Assembly: GCF_028683095.1 (NCBI RefSeq) | Contig: NZ_JAJUBC010000007.1 | Coordinates: 1 to 64,000 of the forward strand | From: Enterovibrio gelatinilyticus | Lineage (GTDB): Bacteria > Pseudomonadota > Gammaproteobacteria > Enterobacterales > Vibrionaceae | DNA: 64,000 nt | Direction: 5' to 3' | Part shown: piece after piece, positions 26,363 through 35,609 of the stretch | Numbering within the stretch: the stretch's first letter is position 1 | Layout of the letters: every line of letters begins with the position of its first letter | Position numbers and translations under genes: made by a program | Notes under the pieces: generated by a model | Seen by the model: the letters and a program-made list of their open reading frames with translations, nothing else | The model's database searches: none | Told to the model about the DNA's origin: nothing

Positions 26363-28345
26363 TTACTTTTTCGGTTCGATGATGTTGAACCAGAAATCAA
26401 AGCTGTCCATCATGCCTGCGATATCGGTTAGGGCTTTACCGTTACCCTCGACATTTGCTTTACCCGCTTTCACTAACTCAGAGATACTGGTAGTGCCCAT
26501 CAGGACTTTGTTAAGCTCTGAACGGTTTATGGTGAGCGTCATGTCTGGGTTTTCAGATTGCACACCTTCGAGGTTGTTCAAGTGCGCGTTTTCTAGCTCT
26601 ACCAAGAAGGTTTCATTCACGTCAGGCAGTACAAAGTTGATGGTGTAATCCACGTTGGCCGCTTTCATGCCGTTCAAACGCACGCCGAGGTAATCCAAGA
26701 ACAGCTCGGTATCCATAGCGACCACCATGTCAGCACTCGCAGTTTTGGTTGCGTCACCTTTCGGCGTGCCGTTACGAAGCTCAAATGCGCCCATTAGGTA
26801 GGTGTTTCGCTCTCCCGCAGATTCACTTTGGTAGCCCAATTGCTCTAAACAATCAGCTTGCAGGAAACGTGCTTTCTTATTGGTTGGCTCTGCGAATACA
26901 GCCTTATCGACAATCTCGGCACACCAACGGTAATCGCCGCTGTTAAAGGCTTTTTGCCCTACACTGATGACATTTTCGATACCACCCATAGCTTCAACAT
27001 ACTTTGGTGCAGCATCGGCTGGCGATAGAGGGCGCAACGTTGCTGGGTTCATGTCAAAGTAACCCAAGTATTTGTTGATCACTGCTTTCGCGTTGCGGTG
27101 GTAACTGCCGTGATAGCCACGGTTGTACCATTCATTCGCAAGTACGTCTGGCACATAGAACTCATCTTGAATTTCGTTGATGGTAACGCCGTGGTTTGCC
27201 ATGCGAAGCGCTTGGTCATGAATGTAGCCATACATGTCACGTTGTTTACGAAGGAAGTGATTGATCTCTTCTTCGCCCCAGCGTGGCCAACTGTGCGATG
27301 CGAACATCACGTCAGATTTGTCGCCGTACATATGAATGGATTCATTGATGTACTTGCTCCATGCTTTGGCATCACGCACTTCTGCGCCGCGTAGCGTATA
27401 GACATTGTGCAGACCGCCTACGGTATTTTCCGCCATCCACAGCGCATCGAATTGCGGGAAGTAGGTGTTCATTTCAGCTGGAGACTCGGTACCCGGTGTA
27501 TTTTGGAACTCCATGGTGATGCCGTCGATAGTTTTGGTTTCGACTTCTTCGACAATCACTGTAGTTGGTGCGATCAGGCTGATTTCACCCTGCGCTACAC
27601 CTTTGCCGATGGCTGCATCCACTTGGCCTGTTGCCGCTTTTTCCAAAGCGTTACCGTATTGGTAGGTCACGCGGCGAGACATTGCATTGCCTGCTAGCAC
27701 GTTTTCCGCGACAGCGTGATGCAAGAAACCGCGAGGCGCGATAATAGCGACTTCACCGCTGTCAGCTTGTTCTTGTGTCACGATACCTTTTACGCCGCCA
27801 AAGTGATCAGCGTGCGCGTGGCTGTATACCACGGCTTTTACTGGGCGTTCGCCAAGTTCTTTGTTCACGAAATCCAGCGCGGCTTTTGCGGTCGCTGGCA
27901 CGGTGAGTGGATCGAAGACGATCCAACCAGTATCACCTTGAACAAAGGTAATGTTTGCAAGGTCATAGCCGCGGACTTGGTAAATGCGGTCGGTGACTTT
28001 GTATAAACCGTGGTGCATGTTTAGTTGTGCTTGGCGTTGGAGGCTTGGGTGAATGCTGTCGTAGTCTTTACCTTCAAGCAGGAACTCATAGTTACCGAGC
28101 TCCCATACGACTTTTCCGTTGGCATCTTTAATTTCTAGATTTTCTTGCTGCGCGATAAATCCTTTTTCGACTAACTCAAAATCCTTCTTGTCTGAGAAAG
28201 GAAGAGTGGCACGTTGCTCTGTGGCGAAGGCTTGTGTGGTTGCCGTCGGCGCTTTGGTGTTTGGTGTGAACGTGTGGGCAACGGCAGGAATACTAACAGC
28301 TGCAACTAACAATGCGATTAACGTCGGTTTGAATGTTGTTTTCAT
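26363..28345 (-). CDS. secreted alkylsulfatase (SdsA1/YjcS type)
   Basis: A 660-residue metallo-beta-lactamase-fold alkyl/aryl sulfatase. Signal peptide MKTTFKPTLIALLVAAVSIPAVA sets the start at ATG 28345 rather than upstream in-frame codons. The binuclear zinc motif SHAHADHFGG is near residue 174. The phrases GDTGWIVFDPLTV and MFASHSWPRWG and the central alpha-helical dimerisation region are typical of SdsA1. The last 110 residues form the SCP2-like domain that binds the alkyl chain. Family enzymes hydrolyse sodium dodecyl sulfate and other primary alkyl sulfates to an alcohol and sulfate. The interrupted LysR gene is immediately upstream on the same strand and is its likely regulator. Confidence 0.92.
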   Translation of the reverse strand: MKTTFKPTLIALLVAAVSIPAVAHTFTPNTKAPTATTQAFATEQRATLPFSDKKDFELVEKGFIAQQENLEIKDANGKVVWELGNYEFLLEGKDYDSIHPSLQRQAQLNMHHGLYKVTDRIYQVRGYDLANITFVQGDTGWIVFDPLTVPATAKAALDFVNKELGERPVKAVVYSHAHADHFGGVKGIVTQEQADSGEVAIIAPRGFLHHAVAENVLAGNAMSRRVTYQYGNALEKAATGQVDAAIGKGVAQGEISLIAPTTVIVEEVETKTIDGITMEFQNTPGTESPAEMNTYFPQFDALWMAENTVGGLHNVYTLRGAEVRDAKAWSKYINESIHMYGDKSDVMFASHSWPRWGEEEINHFLRKQRDMYGYIHDQALRMANHGVTINEIQDEFYVPDVLANEWYNRGYHGSYHRNAKAVINKYLGYFDMNPATLRPLSPADAAPKYVEAMGGIENVISVGQKAFNSGDYRWCAEIVDKAVFAEPTNKKARFLQADCLEQLGYQSESAGERNTYLMGAFELRNGTPKGDATKTASADMVVAMDTELFLDYLGVRLNGMKAANVDYTINFVLPDVNETFLVELENAHLNNLEGVQSENPDMTLTINRSELNKVLMGTTSISELVKAGKANVEGNGKALTDIAGMMDSFDFWFNIIEPKK

Positions 28346-28450
28346 TGTGATCTCGCTTTCTTCACTAATAGAACAGGAAACGAGATTCACTATAAGGAAA
28401 CAGGCGTGTGGGAACGATTCGTGCTTCAATAATCTATTGTTAAGCCTCGC

Positions 28451-28525
28451 TTAATAGTTGGTAAGGATTTCTTCAATCTGTTGGCGAAGCCAAGTGATGC
28501 CTTCGTCATGTTGTTTAGCTTGGTG
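28451..28525 (-). pseudogene. detached in-frame C-terminal coding remnant of the LysR gene
   Basis: 24 sense codons plus TAA in the same frame as the truncated LysR gene. They encode the conserved C-terminal helix with its GITWLRQQI pattern and are separated from the gene only by the TAG at 28528-28526. With that codon changed to TGG the protein would have 302 residues, a normal LysR length. Confidence 0.85.
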
Positions 28526-29359
28526 CTAACACACAAATGTTGGGACGGGACGGATTTCGAACGGCAGAGTTTGTACGCTCAGCCCTAGTTTTTCTGCCCA
28601 TAGATCGGCTAGACGTTTTGGCGTAAAACACAGTAAATCGGTCATCGCTGCTGTTGCCATTAAGTTGAGCATGGAATCGCTTTGATAATGCACTTTACGT
28701 GCTGGCAATGGCTTATCAATTAGGTTAGAAAACATAAAGCTACCAAAGCGACGGCTGGTAAGTGCAGTGTGTTTTTCAGCAAAAAACTGTTGGAGCGTGA
28801 TTTTCCCTTTTAGCCTAGGGTGGTCTTTTGCATAGGTGACGACAAGCACTTCCTCCGACACTTTCTCGGTAATAATCGAAGGGTGACTGATTGGTAAAGA
28901 AGAGAGGAATAAATCAACATCTCTTTCACTGAGAACCTGACTTGGTGTGAAGTGATTGTCTTCGTAAGGCGTCAGATTTACGGTGATACCTGGCGCTATC
29001 TCATTGAGTCTTCGTAATAACTGTGGAAGCACTGCAAGATCAAAGTAAGCGTGACCGCCTAACATAAATTCTCTTGTGCTGGTTGCTGGGTCAAATGATG
29101 TGTTTGCCTCTAGGCCAAATCGAATGGCACTCAATCCTTCTGCAATATGTTTGTGCATATTGATCGCCAATTGTGTCGGTTGAATACCGCGCCCTTGGCG
29201 AATGAATAGTGGCTCTCCAATGTGCTCGCGCAATCGGGATAAATTCTGGCTGACAGCGGCGGATGTCATGTTGAGTTTGTCGGCAGCTTTGGCAACCGAG
29301 CCCAGAGTCATGACTGAGTCAAAAACAGTAAGAAGGTTTAAATCGCAATCTCTAAGCAT
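28526..29359 (-). CDS. LysR-family regulator, C-terminus cut by an in-frame amber codon
   Basis: A 277-residue product. The DNA-binding part is intact (DLNLLTVFDSVMTLGSVAKA and LNMTSAAVSQNLSRLREHIG), as is most of the effector domain. The frame stops at TAG (28528-28526) after PTFVC. Reading through the TAG, the same frame continues for 24 codons (HQAKQHDEGITWLRQQIEEI and onward) to TAA at 28451. This is the normal C-terminal helix of LysR proteins, in which the TAG position is nearly always Trp (TGG). So this is a one-base nonsense mutation, or a sequencing error. The missing helix usually packs on the effector domain, so activity is doubtful. The downstream sulfatase gene is the probable target. 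Confidence 0.88.
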   Translation of the reverse strand: MLRDCDLNLLTVFDSVMTLGSVAKAADKLNMTSAAVSQNLSRLREHIGEPLFIRQGRGIQPTQLAINMHKHIAEGLSAIRFGLEANTSFDPATSTREFMLGGHAYFDLAVLPQLLRRLNEIAPGITVNLTPYEDNHFTPSQVLSERDVDLFLSSLPISHPSIITEKVSEEVLVVTYAKDHPRLKGKITLQQFFAEKHTALTSRRFGSFMFSNLIDKPLPARKVHYQSDSMLNLMATAAMTDLLCFTPKRLADLWAEKLGLSVQTLPFEIRPVPTFVC

Positions 29360-29427
29360 GACGTTCTATTAAGCAGTGGTTAATATTCGAGAGCTTAACA
29401 TGACGGAGATAACTGGACGACACAAAG

Positions 29428-29456
29428 AAAAGCCATTGATCGAATCAATGGCTTTT
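29428..29456. terminator. terminator of the DUF6435 gene
   Basis: Perfect 13-bp stem AAAAGCCATTGAT/ATCAATGGCTTTT with a 3-base loop, about 37 bases after the DUF6435 stop. Confidence 0.85.
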
Positions 29457-29492
29457 AGGATGAATATGGGCTGAAAAGGTGAATTGAAAACG

Positions 29493-29669
29493 TTATTTGG
29501 CGTTGCTTTCGATGCGTTCTATTTCTCGCCAAAGATCTTCAGCCTCTGCGTGGATAAAGGAATAAGCACTGATGTCACCATTGCGTTGCGCTTGCATCGC
29601 ACGCTCTAGCTTATCGTTGTATTGCTCACGCAGTTTCTTGGTTGGGTCTCTCTTAAATAGTGAAAACAT
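29493..29669 (-). CDS. DUF6435 family small protein
   Basis: A 58-residue protein beginning MFSLFKRDPTKKLREQYNDK and continuing with AMQAQRNGDISAYSFIHAEA. It matches the conserved DUF6435 pattern of short, charged, helical proteins widespread in Vibrio and relatives. GAGAGG precedes the ATG by about six bases and a strong terminator follows. Function unknown. It has its own start and terminator, so it is a single-gene unit. Confidence 0.85.
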   Translation of the reverse strand: MFSLFKRDPTKKLREQYNDKLERAMQAQRNGDISAYSFIHAEAEDLWREIERIESNAK

Positions 29670-29837
29670 ACCACACCTCTCTACATACTAGATGTACTAT
29701 CACTACGCAAAGTATTGCATAAATGATCAACGTTGTCGTTATGGTAGCTTGTTAAATGCGACGAACTCATGACGCATGGGTGACAACTTCAAGACATACT
29801 CCACAGCCTGTCTGCAAGGTCAAGAGAGGGTGGATGT

Positions 29838-30602
29838 TTAGAATTTACCATTGTCGTTGTTCCACTCTTTACGGGGCGGGACGGTTTCTACGGTGTCCCA
29901 ATGCTCTACAATTTTGCCATTTTCTAGCCTGAACAGATCGTAGAAAGCGGTGTGTTCCCCTGCACGAAAACCTTCGCAAACGGATAACACGAAATTGCCT
30001 TCGGCAAGGGTACGGTGATGGGTTTCATAATGAAGGGTGGAAGGATTGTCCGCTGTGCCTAATGCTGCTTTCAGCAACTGCACATCGTCACTTAATTCTG
30101 GGCTGTGTTCGCGGTAATTGGTTGCGTCTATATAGTCTGTGAGCGCTTCAATGTTTTTGTTGATCAAAACGTTGTCGACAAAGTGACTGATGGTTTGTCT
30201 GTTTGCTTCTGTCTGAGGCAAGTCGGTAACGTCAGTAACGCCATCGATCATTGAGTGGCCTGAAGCATTTGGGGGTTGTCGAAGTTGGAGGTTGTCCCAA
30301 TGTTCAACGGTTTTGTTTCCTTCAAAACGAAAAACTTCGAAGCAAATCTTCTCGCTGCTGAAATCGTATTCGGTATGGGCAAAAATGTAATCGCCGTCTG
30401 AGAAAATGCGAATGATTTCCACATGGGGATTGGTCAAAGCAAGGCGAGCAAACAATTCGGCCAAACCTATGCCGCCTTCTTTTGTTAGTGGATTATGTTG
30501 AACATATTGAGATTCGTCCACGACAGCGACGGCTTCAGCATCGCCATTTTCGATACCTTTTTTTAAAAGGTCATGAATCCATTGCTTGCGTTCTTTACTC
30601 AT
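29838..30602 (-). CDS. double SnoaL-like (NTF2-fold) protein
   Basis: A 254-residue protein made of two SnoaL-like domains (about residues 1-118 and 130-245), each ending in the same signature: FEVFRFEGNKTVEHWDNLQ in the first and FYDLFRLENGKIVEHWDTVE in the second. The YVQHNP and YREHSPE His motifs occupy equivalent places. This internal duplication is typical of the YesE/SnoaL-like proteins thought to act as hydrolases or cyclases on small molecules; the substrate is unknown. The start at ATG 30602 is chosen over an upstream GTG. Single gene, no terminator recognised after it. Confidence 0.82.
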   Translation of the reverse strand: MSKERKQWIHDLLKKGIENGDAEAVAVVDESQYVQHNPLTKEGGIGLAELFARLALTNPHVEIIRIFSDGDYIFAHTEYDFSSEKICFEVFRFEGNKTVEHWDNLQLRQPPNASGHSMIDGVTDVTDLPQTEANRQTISHFVDNVLINKNIEALTDYIDATNYREHSPELSDDVQLLKAALGTADNPSTLHYETHHRTLAEGNFVLSVCEGFRAGEHTAFYDLFRLENGKIVEHWDTVETVPPRKEWNNDNGKF

Positions 30603-30962
30603 TGCTTCGATTCCCTTCACTAACGTGCACCTATTAACTTTTGTAAGCGCTGTTCTGACAGCGGGCAGAAGAACGTGTGAAATAGTGTAGCCGAAAGCGT
30701 TTTGGACAATTGTCTGTCTTTTGCTCTGTATTTAGTAAAAAGTGCACATTGGTCATAGAAGCTGATGTTTTGATGCCATATTGTTGAGTAGTGATGGTTG
30801 CGCTTGTTATTAATGCAGCGAATCAGTTTTTGCACTGTTAAACTGCCTATCTGTGTACTGCAGCGTATGTTTCTTTACTTATGCCGCGATGACAATTATT
30901 GTGCCGGAAAATGTATTGTCGCTAATACAAAATCACTAGGTTTAATCACGTACGAAGGTGTA
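30603..30962. other. divergent region between the SnoaL-like and RIO-kinase genes
   Basis: No gene supported; the short open frames on both strands lack plausible composition. It should carry promoters for the two divergent genes. GAAGGTG just before 30963 is the kinase ribosome-binding site. Confidence 0.4.
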
Positions 30963-31823
30963 ATGAAAATACCGACAAGGTTACTGCCATTGGTCGAAGA
31001 TGGCATGGTTGATGAAGTGATTTCTCAGCTAATGAGTGGCAAAGAAGCTGACGTTTTTGTTGTTTCGAGCAATGGAAACATTTGCTGCGCCAAAGTGTAT
31101 AAAGAGATCGACCAGCGCAGCTTTAAAAAGGCCGCTGCTTATCGAGAAGGACGTAAAGTCCGTGACAGTCGCCGAGAGCGTGCGATGTCGAAAGGTTCGA
31201 AGTTCGGACGAGAAGAAGCAGAGAAAGTGTGGCAGAACGCAGAAGTTGATGCTTTGTATGCGCTGTCAGCTGCGGGTGTTCGTGTACCTACACCATACGG
31301 TTGCGTTGATGGCGTGCTATTGATGGAACTCGTCACTGATGACCAAGGCAGTGTTGCGCCACGCTTAAACGATGTGACGCTAACGAAAGAGCAAGCATTG
31401 AGAGATCATGCCACGGTGATCAAAGATGTGGTTCGCATGCTTTGCGTGGGTATCATTCACGGCGACTTGTCAGAATTTAATGTTCTGGTTGATCACCTCG
31501 GCCCTGTTATTATCGATTTGCCACAAGCAGTGGATGCATCGGCAAATAATAACGCGAAGTGGATGCTTGAGCGTGACGTGAACAACATGACCAGCTATTA
31601 CGGCCAATACGCGCCAGAGTTGATTGGTACGCAATACGCCAAAGAAATGTGGGCGCTTTACGAAGCGGGTGACCTTACACCAAACACAGAACTGACAGGT
31701 GTATTTGTCGACGATGGCAGTGACGCTGATGTTGATGGACTCATGGCGGAAATTAATGCTGTGATGGAAGAAGCGCGTTTACGGAAAGAGCGTCGTTTGC
31801 AGGCGGAATCTGGCGAAGAATAG
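30963..31823 (+). CDS. RIO1-like serine/threonine protein kinase (PA4780 family)
   Basis: A 286-residue atypical kinase. Lys44 in CCAKVYKEID is the nucleotide-binding lysine, HGDLSEFN (residues 166-173) is the catalytic loop with Asp168, and PVIIDLPQAVD carries the metal-binding Asp185. The RIO-specific helical insert is around SFKKAAAYREGRKVRDSRRE. The acidic tail and Arg-rich end are family traits. Bacterial members are poorly characterised; a role in RNA or ribosome biology is an analogy with archaeal and eukaryotic RIO1. ATG at 30963 has GAAGGTG before it, and upstream in-frame codons give unrelated sequence. Single-gene unit. Confidence 0.9.
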   Translation: MKIPTRLLPLVEDGMVDEVISQLMSGKEADVFVVSSNGNICCAKVYKEIDQRSFKKAAAYREGRKVRDSRRERAMSKGSKFGREEAEKVWQNAEVDALYALSAAGVRVPTPYGCVDGVLLMELVTDDQGSVAPRLNDVTLTKEQALRDHATVIKDVVRMLCVGIIHGDLSEFNVLVDHLGPVIIDLPQAVDASANNNAKWMLERDVNNMTSYYGQYAPELIGTQYAKEMWALYEAGDLTPNTELTGVFVDDGSDADVDGLMAEINAVMEEARLRKERRLQAESGEE

Positions 31824-31864
31824 TCTTCCCGCATTCTATCACTTTGCTGAACACATACCTTTTG

Positions 31865-31888
31865 AAGCCAGTCTTATGACTGGCTTTT
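31865..31888 (+). terminator. terminator of the RIO-kinase gene
   Basis: Stem AAGCCAGTC-TTAT-GACTGGCTT with a short T-run, 41 bases after the stop. Confidence 0.85.
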
Positions 31889-32132
31889 CGCGTTCAGAGC
31901 TTTGTTCAGAACCCTTGCGATCCTAATGTGGGGGTTGTGAGCGCGTATCGCTTTACAGGTTTCGTTATTTCTTCCCCCCGATAAACAATTTCTTTCTTAC
32001 CCGCCAATTTATGCTGCGTTGATTGCGCCCTAACTGCTGCTTATGCTCAACGAACGTTAAGTCAGTGGCTAAAGCGTCTTTATAAAACAAGATTGAAATG
32101 CACAGGACGCACGAGATAAGGAGATAAATACC

Positions 32133-33506
32133 ATGCAAAAAGACAGTCGAGGTCTTTTATATTCAGGAACCGATCAAGAAGGTATTGCGATATATGAAGA
32201 AGCATTGGCATGGAATTTCGATTATCGACCCAATGGATTGGCAAAGGTCGATGCATTGTTAGCGTCGTATCCAAACTTTTTGATGGCATGGGTGTTAAAG
32301 GGGTACAGCATCGCCAGTGAAGGGCGCTTTGGGGCACTGAGCAGTATTCCGCTGACGTTTATTGAAAATCGTACTATCAGCATTGCCTCTACGCCAAGGG
32401 AGAGGAAGCATGTGTTGGCGCTGGCGGCTTATGCACAAGGCGATATTAAAAAATCAGTGGAAATTTGGGCTGATATTTTGAATGAATGGCCACTGGATTT
32501 ACTCGCATTTCGCCAATCAACGGGGAATTTGTTTTGGATGGGTGAGCGCCAACGCTTGGTGGACACCGCCGCGAAAATTGCGCCTCATTGGACTGAAAAT
32601 ACCCCTGGATATGGATACTTCATTGGTGCTTTCAGCTTCGCGCTCGAAGAGGTGGGGGAATATTCGCTCGCTGAGAAATATGCGCGTCGCGCTGTTGAAA
32701 TAAACCCATCTGATATGTGGGCAGTACACTCGATGGCACATGTGCTGGAAATGAATGCGAGAACCGATGAAGGCATCGCCTGGATTGAGGCGAGACAAAA
32801 TGACTTACCAACACACAACGCATTTGTCGGTCATATCTGGTGGCATCTCGGATTGTTTTATTTAGAGCAAGGCCACGTCAATAAAGTGCTGTCTTTGTTT
32901 GACGAATATATCTACCCAGAAGCGTCATCGTTTTATCTCAGTGTACAAAACGGCGCCTCCTTGCTTAAACGCCTTGAGTTCGTGGGCGTTGATGTTGGCA
33001 ATCGATGGGATCGTCTTTATCAAGGGGTTAAAGATTCCGTTGGTGATTACCTCTATCTTTTCACTGAACTGCATACCGCGATGATACTGAATCGATCGGG
33101 CAATGCCTTTCAACTGTCACAACTTCATGCTTCGCTGTCAGATTGGAGCAAAACCAGATACACCAATGAAACGTCGATTGCTCAAGAGTTAATTTCAGGT
33201 ATATCGGCTTATGAGGCTAAGGAGTACGACATCGCAGCAAAGATAATGCACCCTCAGCGTTACAGCCTTTCTGTTCTTGGGGGAAGCCATGCGCAACAAG
33301 ACATTCTTATCCAGTATCTCATCAATGCACAGCACAAAAACAGTAACGTGAATGCGGTGACAGGGTTGATGAAAGAGCGGGTATCTCGTCGTACGCAATG
33401 GGACCAAAAGCCAGAGCGTTTTATGAAAATGTGGCAGCAAATTGATGCGATGAAAGACGGTATGTCAGACGATATTTTCCGTCAACTATTGAGAAAAGTT
33501 CAGTGA
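32133..33506 (+). CDS. TTC38-like tetratricopeptide repeat protein
   Basis: A 457-residue helical repeat protein without a signal peptide. It matches the TTC38 family: the opening SGTDQEGIAIYEEALAWNFD, repeated TPR pairs (for example LAEKYARRAVEINPSDMWAV and HSMAHVLEMNARTDEGIAWI), and the distinctive HIWWHLGLFYLEQG. Family members occur from bacteria to humans, with no agreed function; a scaffold role is assumed. AAGGAG lies at the right distance before the ATG. The DsbA-like gene follows after 75 bases on the same strand and may be cotranscribed. Confidence 0.85.
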   Translation: MQKDSRGLLYSGTDQEGIAIYEEALAWNFDYRPNGLAKVDALLASYPNFLMAWVLKGYSIASEGRFGALSSIPLTFIENRTISIASTPRERKHVLALAAYAQGDIKKSVEIWADILNEWPLDLLAFRQSTGNLFWMGERQRLVDTAAKIAPHWTENTPGYGYFIGAFSFALEEVGEYSLAEKYARRAVEINPSDMWAVHSMAHVLEMNARTDEGIAWIEARQNDLPTHNAFVGHIWWHLGLFYLEQGHVNKVLSLFDEYIYPEASSFYLSVQNGASLLKRLEFVGVDVGNRWDRLYQGVKDSVGDYLYLFTELHTAMILNRSGNAFQLSQLHASLSDWSKTRYTNETSIAQELISGISAYEAKEYDIAAKIMHPQRYSLSVLGGSHAQQDILIQYLINAQHKNSNVNAVTGLMKERVSRRTQWDQKPERFMKMWQQIDAMKDGMSDDIFRQLLRKVQ

Positions 33507-33581
33507 AGAATGGGTAAACCGAAGCCATCGGATAGGTAAACCACTTCGAAGTAAGTACGCAATGAAAAGGACAAATTGAAC

Positions 33582-34217
33582 ATGACGGTAACTATCAACT
33601 TTTATAGCGACTTGCTTTGTTTTTGGGGTTGGGTCGGCCAACAACATAACGATCAAGTGATGCCACTTTGTGATGACAATGTGGAATGGAAACACCATTG
33701 TTTAGATTTATACGGAAACGTGCCGGAGCGCATGCGCGCGTTAGGAGAGGGTGACAAAGGCTACATGAAATACGCTGAAATCACTGAGCGATTGATGGCA
33801 CGTTTTGATGGTTTAGATGTTCACCCTGACCTTTGGCGAAAAGTGCGCCCAACCAGTTCACTGATGCCACACCAAGCCGTTAAAGCGGTAGCGTATGTTG
33901 CGGGGGAGAAAGAGGCGCATGACGTTGAACGTGCTCTGCGTGAAGCTTTTTTTTGCGATGCCCGAGACATTAGCCATTTTGGTGTGATGAAAGATGTGCT
34001 TTCTGACCTGCATTTGGCGGTGCCAGACGTAATGGAATGTCTGCAAAGTGGGTATGCATTGGCCACTGTTTATGGCGACATCAAGCGTGCTGAAACGGAT
34101 AAAGTACCGGGCAGCCCAGCGTGGATATTTGACGAAGGGCGCTATCGCTTCTTTGGTCAAGTGGATGTCGAGTCGCTGGCATTTGCCATTAATAGAGTTG
34201 TAGCAAAGCAGTCATAG
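33582..34217 (+). CDS. DsbA-family (FrnE/HCCA isomerase-like) thioredoxin-fold protein
   Basis: A 211-residue cytoplasmic protein of the DsbA/2-hydroxychromene-2-carboxylate isomerase group. The active-site position reads Cys13-Phe-Trp-Gly16, so the second Cys of the usual C-x-x-C is missing, which suggests a glutathione-dependent isomerase or transferase rather than a disulfide oxidase. The cis-Pro region is KVPGSPAWIFDEGRYRFFGQ, characteristic of the family. The start is ambiguous: ATG 33582 is chosen, but TTG at 33576 is nearer the optimal distance from AAAAGG. It ends 96 bases from the convergent ynjF gene. Confidence 0.8.
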   Translation: MTVTINFYSDLLCFWGWVGQQHNDQVMPLCDDNVEWKHHCLDLYGNVPERMRALGEGDKGYMKYAEITERLMARFDGLDVHPDLWRKVRPTSSLMPHQAVKAVAYVAGEKEAHDVERALREAFFCDARDISHFGVMKDVLSDLHLAVPDVMECLQSGYALATVYGDIKRAETDKVPGSPAWIFDEGRYRFFGQVDVESLAFAINRVVAKQS

Positions 34218-34312
34218 CGTTGTGTTGTTCGTACTGAGCATCAAAACAAATAGTGCGGGTGCGAACCACTATCAAATGTTCTGTCTGGTTCTTTTTGAAG
34301 CGTGTTGCTTGA

Positions 34313-34936
34313 CTATTTGTCGCTGTTTTCTACTTTCAATGTTTGATATCCCGCCCAAACCCGAGTTGCTGTTGTCACCCAACACAATGCGCCAAAGGTC
34401 CAAGCGATTTCTGCAAAGTAGCCGGGGAATAAACAGAACAGCACGAAACAGCCTATGGTTTCTGTTCCTTCGGTTAACCCACCGATGTAATAAAGCGACT
34501 TGCTTTTATAAACGGGGTTTTCAATGTTGCGCTTGCTTGCCATCACCGCAAATGCCAGGAAGCTAGAACCCGTTCCCATGAATGAAAATACCAAGAAGGT
34601 CGCAGCCACAGCATTTTGTTCAGGGTTAGCCAATGCAAAAGCAAATGGAACCATGGCATAGAACAAGAAATCGAGGGTGATATCGAGAAATCCGCCCGCA
34701 TCGGTGATCCCTTGTCGCCGAGCCAATGCACCGTCAAGCCCATCAAATATACGATTCAACGCGATAAATAATAACCCAAGCCAATAGTGCTCCATAGCGA
34801 TAGCAGGCAACGCGAGCAAACCAATAAGAAAACCGACCACAGTGACCTGATTGGCTGAACAACCGATTTTATCTGGCAGTTTTGCCGCTTGTTTAAGCGG
34901 CCATCGAATGATGGGAATTGCGTAACGATCAAGCAT
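34313..34936 (-). CDS. ynjF: YnjF-like CDP-alcohol phosphatidyltransferase
   Basis: A 207-residue membrane enzyme with the CDP-alcohol phosphotransferase motif spanning DGLDGALARRQG and GGFLDITLD (D-x2-D-G-x2-A-R-x8-G-x3-D-x3-D), complete with all metal-binding aspartates. About six membrane helices. Family enzymes transfer a phosphoalcohol from a CDP-linked donor; the YnjF substrate is not known. The start at 34936 overlaps the end of ynjD by eight bases, with GGAG before it. Last gene of the operon, in the same relative place as E. coli ynjF after ynjBCD (there with ynjE between). Confidence 0.85.
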   Translation of the reverse strand: MLDRYAIPIIRWPLKQAAKLPDKIGCSANQVTVVGFLIGLLALPAIAMEHYWLGLLFIALNRIFDGLDGALARRQGITDAGGFLDITLDFLFYAMVPFAFALANPEQNAVAATFLVFSFMGTGSSFLAFAVMASKRNIENPVYKSKSLYYIGGLTEGTETIGCFVLFCLFPGYFAEIAWTFGALCWVTTATRVWAGYQTLKVENSDK

Positions 34937-35609
34937 GTTTTTGCTCCGATTGACGCTCGTCGGTGGATAACTCATTTGATGCTATCGGCCAGTTAAGCAA
35001 TATGCTTTCAGGTGGTACGTCATCTTCATCGTGGGTCACCATGACGGCGGCGATATTCCGGTTTCTGATTTGCTGAAATACAAAGGCTCGAAAGGACTTT
35101 CGAAGCGGCTTGTCGAGCTTACTAAATGGCTCATCAAGCAAAATAACGTTAGGGTGCGAAAGTAGGGTACGCATGAGGCTTATTCGTGCCCGCTGCCCAC
35201 CTGAAATTTGGTCCGGCGCTTTGTAGGCAATATCGGCCAACTCAATGTCTTCTAATGTTGCTAATGAACGTGCCTTTTTTTCTGGCGCGGACATTGTGGA
35301 GGGCAAACCAAAAGCTAGGTTTTGCCAAACACTGAGGTGAGGAAAAAGCAGATCGTCTTGAAACAAGATACCGACTGCCCGTTTTTCAGCAGGCAAAGTC
35401 AGCACACTTTTATGACTGACTTGAATGTCTCCTTCGCATTCGAATTCTGGTGACAAATGTCCTGCAATCGCACTCAACAAGGTTGATTTTCCGCATCCGC
35501 TTGGCCCCATGACCGAGAGAATATTGCCATTCTCAACCTCGAAGGACATATTGGTCAACAAGGTCGCTTGTTTAGACTTTATAGTCAGGTTTTGTACGGA
35601 CAAACTCAT
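34929..35609 (-). CDS. ynjD: YnjD ABC transporter ATPase
   Basis: A 226-residue ABC ATPase with every motif: Walker A GPSGCGKSTLL, Q-loop LFQDDLLFPHLSV, signature ISGGQRARISLMR, Walker B VILLDEPFSKLD and switch His in MVTHDEDD. It drives the YnjBC importer. It starts 38 bases inside the 3' end of ynjC, and ynjF overlaps its own end, so the genes are translationally linked. The substrate of Ynj systems is unknown. Confidence 0.9.
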   Translation of the reverse strand: MSLSVQNLTIKSKQATLLTNMSFEVENGNILSVMGPSGCGKSTLLSAIAGHLSPEFECEGDIQVSHKSVLTLPAEKRAVGILFQDDLLFPHLSVWQNLAFGLPSTMSAPEKKARSLATLEDIELADIAYKAPDQISGGQRARISLMRTLLSHPNVILLDEPFSKLDKPLRKSFRAFVFQQIRNRNIAAVMVTHDEDDVPPESILLNWPIASNELSTDERQSEQKHA

